DNA from: CAYVQU01 sp964453155
Lineage (GTDB): Bacteria; Chloroflexota; Anaerolineae; Anaerolineales; UBA11858
Length of the DNA: 13,952 nucleotides
Reading direction: 5' to 3'
Assembly: GCA_964453155.1 (NCBI GenBank)
Contig: CAYVQU010000147.1
Coordinates: 1-13,952 of the forward strand
This document shows positions 1 to 5,616 of this stretch, one piece after another (position 1 is the first letter of the stretch; each line of letters begins with the position of its first letter). The translations under genes were made by a program, and so were the position numbers. The notes under the pieces are model-generated. The model did not search any database. It was not told where the DNA came from and saw only the letters and a program-made list of their open reading frames with translations.

Positions 1-251
1 CCGTTCATAACGCAGTCGTTCCATTCATGGCGTCTCAATAAGCAATTGGTATAAGAAACCAGGTGCGAAATTATTAGGGAGAGGGCATCAGGGGGTAATT
101 TTCTCCCTTCTAGAATTTTTCTCTGTTCTCTCTGCGAACTTTGCGGTAAATTTGGGGTATGCAACGCTTGAATTTGAGACAGTGAAAAATTGTATGGCAG
201 TTTTTGGTAATATCAAACCAAAACCGCCACACCAGAAATTTATGGAGCCCT
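1..251. other. Upstream region of the glycan operon, no gene seen
   Basis: I see no convincing coding sequence here. It holds a weak inverted repeat, AGGGAGA at 76-82 against TCTCCCT at 102-108 with a 19-nt loop. A T-rich stretch follows, so it could be a poor terminator for a gene to the left. It also holds a CTCTGCGA-type repeat, listed separately. A possible -35-like TTGAAT at 168-173 lies 17 bp before TGTATG, but the match is too poor to call a promoter. The operon may start further upstream. Confidence 0.4.
129..147 (-). repeat. Dispersed ACCGCAAAG-TTCGCAGAG type repeat, copy A
   Basis: Read on the minus strand this is ACCGCAAAGTTCGCAGAGA. The same kind of sequence (ACCGCAGAGATCG) recurs at 2184-2195, and an inverted half (CTCTGCGATTCG) at 2213-2224, both in the gap before the flavin reductase gene. 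From memory, sequences of the form ACCGCAGAG-ACGCAGAG occur scattered in intergenic DNA of several bacterial phyla. Function unknown; assignment to a family is inference from two sites. Confidence 0.45.
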
Positions 252-1394
252 ATGTTCCCCAGCAGCGATAATCACAATTTAAGCAAAAAAATTGAAACTG
301 CCCTCGAGTTTGCCCAACAGCAGGTCAAAAATTTAATCACCGCCCATCCCGATTATTTTCCCATGTACACTGAAAATGGGAAATGGCAGCATCGCGGAGA
401 AGCCTGGACCAATTGGTGTGAAGGCTTCTTGGGGGGGATGATGTGGATTTTTTATCAATACACTGATGATGAAAATTGGTTACAGGCGGCCAAACATTAT
501 TCTCTGTTGCTAGAACCGCGCCAATATGATCGTGACGTTCATGATTTGGGGTTCGTGTTTTGGTCAACCTGGAAAAGGTGGTTTGACCTGACGAATGAGG
601 CCCAACTTAACGAGGTCATTATCACCGCCGGAAAGACGATGGGTTTGCGCTTCAAGGAAAAAGGTCAATATCTGCGTTCGTTCGTTAGTGATGATTCTTT
701 GTTTATCGATATCATGATGAATGTGGGAATCGTGTTTTATGCTGCGCTCGAATCGGGGGATAATAAATTGCTTTGCAAAGCCCATCAACACTGCCAAACG
801 ACCCGTCGGTATCTGGTCCGCGGCGATGGCAGCACGGCCCATGAAGGTCTCTTTAACCTGGATACCGGCAAATTTTTGCGGCAATCCACCCATCAGGGCT
901 GGCGGGGGGATTCATCATGGGCGCGCGGGCAAGCCTGGGCCTTGTATGGCTTTGGAACTGCCTACACCCTGACGGGAGAGCGAAGCTACCTGCACACCGC
1001 CCAAATGTGTGCGGATTATTATATTGCCCAGACCACGTTTGCTGCGGAGGCTGCGTTTGGTCCTGGGATTCCACCCAATGACTGGATCGAACCCGGCAGC
1101 CAGGTCGAAAGTTCAGCCGCGGCGATCGCAGCGAGCGGGTTATTGAACTTGAGCCAGATCGTGCCAGATCCAATCCGGTCCCAACACTATCTGCACGCCG
1201 CGCTAACCATTGTGGATACCCTCACTAGTCCTAAATATTTGGCCAATGAAACGCCGGGCTGGGAAGGGATTCTGAAGCATGGCTGTTACCATCAACGTAA
1301 AAATCTGGGTGTTAATGAGAGCGTTATGTGGGGCGAGTATTTTTTTGTCGAAGCATTGGAGAAGGCGCGGGCATATCTTCAGGAGCGGGTATGA
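252..1394 (+). CDS. GH88 unsaturated glucuronyl hydrolase
   Basis: Glycoside hydrolase family 88 removes the 4,5-unsaturated uronic acid that polysaccharide lyases leave at the non-reducing end of oligosaccharides. It does so by hydrating the vinyl ether double bond. The 380-residue protein shows the family landmarks along its length: WTNWCEGFLGGMMW near residue 55, HDLGF with the first catalytic Asp (D98), IDIMMN with the second (D153), RGDGSTAH with a conserved His (H197), the signature THQGWRGDSSWARGQAW (about 213-229), and ESVMWGEYFF near the end. From memory, D98 and D153 correspond to D88 and D149 of the Bacillus enzyme. I chose ATG 252: GGAG lies at 244-247 and the resulting N-terminus matches family length. 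An in-frame TTG at 204 would add 16 residues but has no ribosome site. There is no signal peptide, so the enzyme should be cytoplasmic. The streptococcal sulfate-binding SxxSxK motif is absent; the aligned loop reads YHQRKN. Its stop overlaps the next start. Confidence 0.9.
   Translation: MFPSSDNHNLSKKIETALEFAQQQVKNLITAHPDYFPMYTENGKWQHRGEAWTNWCEGFLGGMMWIFYQYTDDENWLQAAKHYSLLLEPRQYDRDVHDLGFVFWSTWKRWFDLTNEAQLNEVIITAGKTMGLRFKEKGQYLRSFVSDDSLFIDIMMNVGIVFYAALESGDNKLLCKAHQHCQTTRRYLVRGDGSTAHEGLFNLDTGKFLRQSTHQGWRGDSSWARGQAWALYGFGTAYTLTGERSYLHTAQMCADYYIAQTTFAAEAAFGPGIPPNDWIEPGSQVESSAAAIAASGLLNLSQIVPDPIRSQHYLHAALTIVDTLTSPKYLANETPGWEGILKHGCYHQRKNLGVNESVMWGEYFFVEALEKARAYLQERV
1381..1385 (+). promoter_or_regulatory. 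Ribosome binding site of the SDR gene
   Basis: AGGAG lies 5 nt before ATG 1391, inside the last codons of the GH88 gene. It fixes the SDR start at 1391 rather than at the longer upstream in-frame start at 1328, which lies deep inside GH88. The ATGA overlap (ATG 1391, TGA 1392-1394) suggests translational coupling. Confidence 0.8.
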
Positions 1395-2170
1395 AAACCG
1401 AAAAAGTTGCTTTGGTAACCGGCAGCAGTCGCGGCATTGGGCGCGGTATTGCCCTCCAACTGGCCCAAAATGGCTGGCAGATCGTGATTAATTATCGCTC
1501 CAATCGAGCCGCGGCTGAAAATGTGGCCCAGGCCATCACTGAAATCGGATCATCCGCCCTCCTCATTCCGGCAGATATGGGAGACTTAGCCAGCATCGAC
1601 CAGTTGGTTACCATTGTTCTGGAAAAACTGGGGCGGATTGATCTCCTGGTTAATAATGCCGGGGTTGCCCCGCGGGTCCGCACCGATATCCTCCAAGTTG
1701 CTGCTGATAGTTACGATTTTGTGATGAACACCAACCTACGGGGCCCATTTTTCTTGACCCAGCGGGTAGCAAATGAGATGATCTCACTGCTGGAAAACGA
1801 AACGGTCACCGCCCCTAAGATCATCAATATCAGTTCGATCAGTGCTTATACCAGCAGCACCGCCCGCGGTGAATATTGCCTCAGCAAAGCCGGGATGGGG
1901 ATGATGACTGCCTTGTGGGCCGACCGGTTGGCTGAATTTGGGATCAATGTTTACGAAATCCGCCCCGGGATCATCGCCACTGATATGACTGCCGGGGTCA
2001 AAGAAAAGTATGATCGCTTGATCTTCGCAGAGAATTTGACCCCCATTCAGCGCTGGGGGACCCCTGAAGATGTTGGGCGGGCGGTGGTTGCTTTGGCCGA
2101 TGAAGCCTTGCCCTTCTCCACGGGAGAAGTTATCAATGTGGATGGTGGTTTCCACTTGCGGCGACTTTGA
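1391..2170 (+). CDS. Short-chain dehydrogenase/reductase (classical SDR)
   Basis: This is a 259-residue NAD(P)-dependent oxidoreductase of the classical SDR family, of the kind often auto-annotated as 3-ketoacyl-ACP reductase. Visible motifs are the Rossmann glycine motif TGSSRGIG (10-17), NNAG (88-91), the structural Asn in MNTN (about 113-115), catalytic Ser149 in NISSIS, Tyr162 and Lys166 in YCLSK, and the PG-IATDMT loop (192-200). The tail INVDGG is typical. All catalytic residues are present. Because it is translationally coupled to GH88, a role in sugar-acid reduction is more likely than fatty acid synthesis. One candidate is a KduD-like reduction of the diketo-uronate formed after GH88 releases an unsaturated uronate. 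That role is inferred from position only. Other carbonyl substrates are possible. Confidence 0.88.
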   Translation: MKTEKVALVTGSSRGIGRGIALQLAQNGWQIVINYRSNRAAAENVAQAITEIGSSALLIPADMGDLASIDQLVTIVLEKLGRIDLLVNNAGVAPRVRTDILQVAADSYDFVMNTNLRGPFFLTQRVANEMISLLENETVTAPKIINISSISAYTSSTARGEYCLSKAGMGMMTALWADRLAEFGINVYEIRPGIIATDMTAGVKEKYDRLIFAENLTPIQRWGTPEDVGRAVVALADEALPFSTGEVINVDGGFHLRRL

Positions 2171-2172
2171 TA

Positions 2173-2229
2173 CCCAAAAACGAACCGCAGAGATCGTGGC
2201 TTTTTGGGGGACCTCTGCGATTCGTTTTT
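2173..2229 (+). promoter_or_regulatory. Two mutually exclusive hairpins between SDR and OYE genes
   Basis: Two inverted repeats share the A-run at 2176-2180. In the first, CCCAAAAA (2173-2180) pairs with TTTTTGGG (2201-2208). In the second, AAAAACGAA-C-CGCAGAG (2176-2192) pairs with CTCTGCG-A-TTCGTTTTT (2213-2229), 16 of 17 positions. Both cannot form at once. The second ends in a T-run 11 nt before the AGGA ribosome site of the next gene. This may be an attenuator, an RNA-processing or stability element, or simply an inverted pair of the ACCGCAGAG dispersed repeat. The pairing is visible; the function is inference. Confidence 0.5.
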
Positions 2230-2251
2230 CAATTCAGAAAAGGATAATTTT

Positions 2252-3709
2252 ATGACCAAGAACATCCCCCGAATTGCGCGTTTGAATACGGTTGAAAAAT
2301 TTCTGGAACATATTGCTGATTTGGGAATTGCGCTCTCGTTTGATGAAGAGCTGGAATTTGGCTCCAAAAGTCCCCTGGCTCAACCCTGGCAATTACAGAA
2401 TGGGCGCCAAATTGGCAATCGGTTCTGTATCCATCCTATGGAGGGCTGGGATGGCACCCGGGATGGTAAGCCGACCGAAAAAACGCGCCGGCGCTGGTTG
2501 AATTTTGGCCGGAGTGGGGCAAAATTGATCTGGGGATGCGAGGCGGTTGCAGTGTGCCCTGAAGGCCGGGCTAACCCCAATCAATTGATGATCAATACCG
2601 ATACATTGTCATCTCTGGAACAATTACGGCTAGATTTGGTTGATATTCACCAGGAGAAGTTTGGCGATACGAGCGATCTTCTGGTCGGGTTGCAGTTGAC
2701 GCATTCCGGGCGGTTTGCCCGTCCAAGTCCAGGGGACGGGTTGGCGCCAATAATTGCCTATCATCATCCCTTGTTAGATCCCCAATTCAATATCTCGCCA
2801 GATCATCCGGTGATCACTGATTTGGAATTGGATCATTTAGTGGCCGAATTCGTGCGCGCTGCCAAACAGGCCCATGAAATTGGATTTGATTTTGTCGATA
2901 TAAAGCATTGTCACGGTTATCTGGGACACGAGTTACTCAGCGCCTACCATCGTCCCGGCAAGTATGGCGGCCCGTTTGAGAACCGTACCCGCTTTTTGCG
3001 CGCAATCGTCCGTGGTATTCGCTTCGAATGCCCAGAGCTGATGAGCGCGGTGCGCCTGAGTACTTTTGATTTTCCACCATTCCGTCCCGGCGCAGAACGC
3101 GCTGGGGAACCAGTATTTTTTACGGATGAAAATGGGCAGTATCCTTACGCCTTTGGCTGTGACGCTGATGACCCGCTAAAAATTGATTTCGCCGAAATCT
3201 TCGAATTCCTGGCGTACCTAACAGATCTAGGAATCGAACTGGTCAATTTGTCGTGTGGCAGCCCGTATTACAATCCGCACATAATGCGTCCGGCCTATTT
3301 CCCGCCCTCTGATGGATATCAACCGCCCGAAGATCCCCTGGTAGGGGTTGCCCGGCAGATCAATACCGTCGCCGAGATAAAAGCCCAATTCCCCAATTTA
3401 GCCTTAGTTGGAACCGGATACAGTTATCTTCAGGATTGGCTGCCCAATGTGGCCCAGAATGTGGTCCGAACCGGGAAAGTCGATTTTGTGGGGCTGGGTC
3501 GGATGGTGCTCTCTTATCCTGAAATGCCCGCAGATGTCATTGCTGGCAATCCCCTCCAACGCCGAAAAGTCTGCCGGACATTCAGCGATTGCACGACTGC
3601 TCCCCGCAAGGGATTGATTTCAGGTTGTTTTCCCCTCGATGAGTATTATAAGAGTTTGCCAGAAGCTGAAAAATTGAAGGCGATCAAGGCCGAATTAAAT
3701 GCTACGTGA
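2252..3709 (+). CDS. Old Yellow Enzyme-family NADH:flavin oxidoreductase
   Basis: This is a 485-residue flavin (FMN) oxidoreductase of the Old Yellow Enzyme family, which usually reduces activated C=C bonds with NAD(P)H. Seen in order are IGNRFCIHPMEGWDG (about 54-68), GLQLTHSGRFARP (about 146-158), the core motif IKHCHGYLGHELLSAY (217-232), YGGPFENRTRF (238-248), an insertion rich in Pro, Asp and Gly (about 274-307), NLSCGSPYYNP (332-342) and GLGRMVLSYPEMP (about 414-426). The C-terminus has Cys441, Cys447 and Cys459 but lacks the second FAD/NAD domain of 2,4-dienoyl-CoA reductases. The start is ATG 2252 with AAAGGA at 2239-2244, 7 nt upstream; a longer in-frame start at 2204 has no ribosome site. 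The gene lies 81 bp after the SDR and 67 bp before the sulfatase on the same strand. A role in processing unsaturated or keto sugar acids is inferred from context; the true substrate is unknown. Confidence 0.88.
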   Translation: MTKNIPRIARLNTVEKFLEHIADLGIALSFDEELEFGSKSPLAQPWQLQNGRQIGNRFCIHPMEGWDGTRDGKPTEKTRRRWLNFGRSGAKLIWGCEAVAVCPEGRANPNQLMINTDTLSSLEQLRLDLVDIHQEKFGDTSDLLVGLQLTHSGRFARPSPGDGLAPIIAYHHPLLDPQFNISPDHPVITDLELDHLVAEFVRAAKQAHEIGFDFVDIKHCHGYLGHELLSAYHRPGKYGGPFENRTRFLRAIVRGIRFECPELMSAVRLSTFDFPPFRPGAERAGEPVFFTDENGQYPYAFGCDADDPLKIDFAEIFEFLAYLTDLGIELVNLSCGSPYYNPHIMRPAYFPPSDGYQPPEDPLVGVARQINTVAEIKAQFPNLALVGTGYSYLQDWLPNVAQNVVRTGKVDFVGLGRMVLSYPEMPADVIAGNPLQRRKVCRTFSDCTTAPRKGLISGCFPLDEYYKSLPEAEKLKAIKAELNAT

Positions 3710-3757
3710 ATCGTGAAACGTGAGCCTTGCAGACAGCCACGTATCATGTTTCATGTT
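3704..3757 (+). repeat. Heptamer repeats forming an inverted repeat between OYE and sulfatase genes
   Basis: Three tandem heptamers ACGTGAA, TCGTGAA and ACGTGAG occupy 3704-3724, starting in the last sense codon of the OYE gene and spanning its TGA stop. Further on, TCATGTT occurs twice in tandem (3744-3757) in the opposite sense. CGTGAAACGTGA (3712-3723) can pair with TCATGTTTCATG (3744-3755) at 10 of 12 positions around a 20-nt loop. There is no T-run, so this is not a standard terminator. Confidence 0.6.
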
Positions 3758-3764
3758 GATTTAG

Positions 3765-3769
3765 AAGGA
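3765..3769 (+). promoter_or_regulatory. Ribosome binding site of the sulfatase gene
   Basis: AAGGA is 7 nt before ATG 3777. A GTG at 3774 is also in frame directly before it, with 4-nt spacing. ATG at 3777 is preferred on spacing and codon. Confidence 0.7.
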
Positions 3770-3776
3770 TGAAGTG

Positions 3777-5300
3777 ATGAGCAGCGAAACCCTAAACAAG
3801 AATTCTCCCAATTTTGTAATTATCTATGGTGAAACCCAAGGGGCCAATGTCGTTGGGGCCTATGGGCATGCGGGGGTAGAGACCCCTCATTTAGACCGGC
3901 TGGCCGCCAACGGCACCCTGTTCACCCGCGGCTATACGACCTGTCCGGTGTGCACGCCGGCCCGGGCGGGGATGTTTACCGGCATCTATCCCCATTCCAC
4001 CGGTGCGTGGACCAATAACCTGGCGTTGAGTGACAATATCAAGACATTGGGCCAACGTTTCCAGGATGCCGGATATCACACGGTCTATACGGGGAAGTGG
4101 CACCTGGATGGACATGATTATTTCGGTACTGGAAAATGTCCCCCGGGTTGGGATGACGAATATTGGTATGACGGCAAACGTTATCTGGATGATTTGGGGG
4201 CTGAAGATGGATATCTATGGCGTAAGGGTTTGATGTCATTAGAAGCCCTCCAGGAGCACACCATCACGCCCGAATTCACCTGGGGGCACCGGGTGGTCTC
4301 CAAGGCGATTGATTTCCTCCAGGAACGGGAGCCCTCTGAACCCTATGTCCTGGTCGTCGCCCCGGATGAACCCCACCATCCCTACACCTGTCCACCCGAA
4401 TACGTCGAAAAATTCCAAGATTTCCGTTATCCCCTCGGTCCGGCGGCGTTCGATACCCTGGAGAACAAACCAGCCCACCAGCAGGAATGGGCCGCGGCGA
4501 CTGGACGCGAGTGTCCCGATGGCACCATCACCGATCCGCTCTATTTTGGCTGCAACAGTTTTATCGACACCGAATACGGCCGCCTGTTGGACGCGGTCGC
4601 GCAATATTCGCCCGAGAATACCTACCTCATCATGACCACCGATCACGGTGAATTTAACGGTGCGCACCGGCTGTGGGGTAAAGGCCCGGCCATGTATGAT
4701 GAAATCACGCAGGTGCCTTTTATCATTCAGCAGCCGGAGGGGAGAGGCGCGGGCGCGGTGAATCCTACCCCAGTCAGTCAAGTGGATATTTTGCCGACGA
4801 TGCTGGAACTCGCTGGTTTGGAAGTGCCCCCGATCTTGGAAGGCGATAGTTTGACCCCATATTTAGCCGGGGAGGTTGACCCGGAGCGGGGTGTCGTGGT
4901 GACATTCAATCGCTATGAAATTGAGCATGACTCTTGGGGCGGGTTCCAACCCGTCCGGTGTTTGGTGGCGGGGCAATATAAGTTGGTCATCAACCTGCTG
5001 CACACAGACGAACTTTACGACCGGGAGCACGATCCCGCCGAAGTCGAAAACTTGATTGATGACCCCGAGTATGCTCAAATCCGAGCCGAATTGCATACCC
5101 GCCTGATCGACTGGATGAACGAAAAACGCGACCCTTTTCGCGGCCCGGCCTGGGAACGGCGCCCCTGGACAACAACCCACCGCCTCGAATGGACGGGTAA
5201 ATTCCGGCCGCGCCCAGTTGATGGCTATGCCCCTGAAGTATTGTATTACGACACCGGACGTCCAGCCAAAGGAATAAAGGTGGAGCATCAGGAAGACTAG
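3777..5300 (+). CDS. Type-I (formylglycine) sulfatase, cytoplasmic
   Basis: This 507-residue enzyme of the alkaline phosphatase/sulfatase fold hydrolyses sulfate esters, probably on a sugar. The Cys-type maturation motif is CTPAR (59-63): Cys59 would be oxidised to formylglycine by an FGE, and none is encoded in the window. GKWHL (106-110) supplies the conserved Lys and His, and TTDHGE (287-292) supplies metal ligands Asp289 and His290, followed by HRLWGKGP. The C-terminal region (DELYDREHDPAEVENL) is the usual sulfatase ending. The odd point is the N-terminal metal-ligand motif: where the family has D-D or D-Q after the first strand, this protein has GETQ (residues 18-21), putting Glu19 and Thr20 at those places. 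No signal peptide is visible, unlike many secreted or periplasmic sulfatases, which fits desulfation of imported oligosaccharides alongside the GH88. It is the last gene before a strong terminator. Substrate is unknown. Confidence 0.9.
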   Translation: MSSETLNKNSPNFVIIYGETQGANVVGAYGHAGVETPHLDRLAANGTLFTRGYTTCPVCTPARAGMFTGIYPHSTGAWTNNLALSDNIKTLGQRFQDAGYHTVYTGKWHLDGHDYFGTGKCPPGWDDEYWYDGKRYLDDLGAEDGYLWRKGLMSLEALQEHTITPEFTWGHRVVSKAIDFLQEREPSEPYVLVVAPDEPHHPYTCPPEYVEKFQDFRYPLGPAAFDTLENKPAHQQEWAAATGRECPDGTITDPLYFGCNSFIDTEYGRLLDAVAQYSPENTYLIMTTDHGEFNGAHRLWGKGPAMYDEITQVPFIIQQPEGRGAGAVNPTPVSQVDILPTMLELAGLEVPPILEGDSLTPYLAGEVDPERGVVVTFNRYEIEHDSWGGFQPVRCLVAGQYKLVINLLHTDELYDREHDPAEVENLIDDPEYAQIRAELHTRLIDWMNEKRDPFRGPAWERRPWTTTHRLEWTGKFRPRPVDGYAPEVLYYDTGRPAKGIKVEHQED

Positions 5301-5338
5301 GGCGGATTGTTGGCAGGTGATTTATCTGCAATTCAAGT

Positions 5339-5378
5339 AATTTTAAGTTTCCGCTGTTTTTAGCGGAAACTTAAAATT
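5339..5378 (+). terminator. Strong rho-independent terminator after the sulfatase gene
   Basis: A perfect 17-bp stem has its left arm at 5339-5355 (AATTTTAAGTTTCCGCT), a 6-nt loop GTTTTT, and its right arm at 5362-5378, running into TTTT at 5377-5380. It lies 38 bp after the sulfatase stop and ends the glycan operon. The A/T-rich base of the stem means it could work in both directions. Confidence 0.88.
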
Positions 5379-5380
5379 TT

Positions 5381-5616
5381 CCCAATTATCATTTCAATAC
5401 TCCGTTACAGTGGGGCCAAAAAACGGGAAAAATTTTGTGCTAGAAACATTCAAAAATGTGGCCGAGAGGTTGTGTCACCAAGTAGTCATTATGGCCTTCC
5501 CCCATCTGGCCGATATAAAAATCAACCACTTGTCTCCATCAAAATTCACCAGATGGCTGTTACTCATTTTCAGCGTCTTCAGTAATATATAAGTGCAAGA
5601 AAGTGATGTAAATCGT
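5381..5616 (+). other. Leader region of the HD-GYP signalling gene
   Basis: The signalling gene must have its own promoter here, because a terminator precedes it. No clear -35/-10 pair is visible. TAATAT at 5583-5588 is the best -10-like hexamer, with no good -35. CCATCTGG (5501-5508) and CCAGATGG (5549-5556) form an 8-bp inverted repeat with a 40-nt loop. An open frame of 60 codons (GTG 5410 to TAA 5592) lacks a ribosome site and any recognisable family, and is not called a gene. No c-di-GMP riboswitch motif was recognised. Confidence 0.45.

Noticed and set aside
1328..1390. Longer SDR start inside GH88.
   Set aside because: The SDR fold begins right at MKTEKVALVTG from ATG 1391, which has AGGAG at proper spacing. 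The extension is out-of-frame GH88 coding sequence.
1391..2170. Annotation of the SDR as fatty-acid 3-ketoacyl-ACP reductase (FabG).
   Set aside because: Motifs are shared by the whole classical SDR family, and the gene is translationally coupled to a glycan hydrolase with no fatty-acid gene nearby.
4239..4781. 180-codon open frame on the minus strand inside the sulfatase gene.
   Set aside because: Antisense to conserved sulfatase sequence including part of the active-site region; no recognisable domain and no ribosome site seen.
5459..5471. TGGCCGAGAGGTT looks like the D-arm of a Ser or Leu tRNA.
   Set aside because: No acceptor stem, anticodon stem or T-arm (GGTTCGAATCC type) follows, so it is chance similarity.
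5410..5592. Open frame of 60 codons (GTG start) ending just before the signalling gene.
   Set aside because: No ribosome site, no recognisable family, and unremarkable composition in a leader region. Its apparent end next to the next start is not enough to call a gene.
5381..5616. Possible c-di-GMP riboswitch in the leader of the HD-GYP gene.
   Set aside because: The conserved GEMM core segments could not be found, and the only inverted repeat (5501-5556) has a 40-nt unstructured loop.
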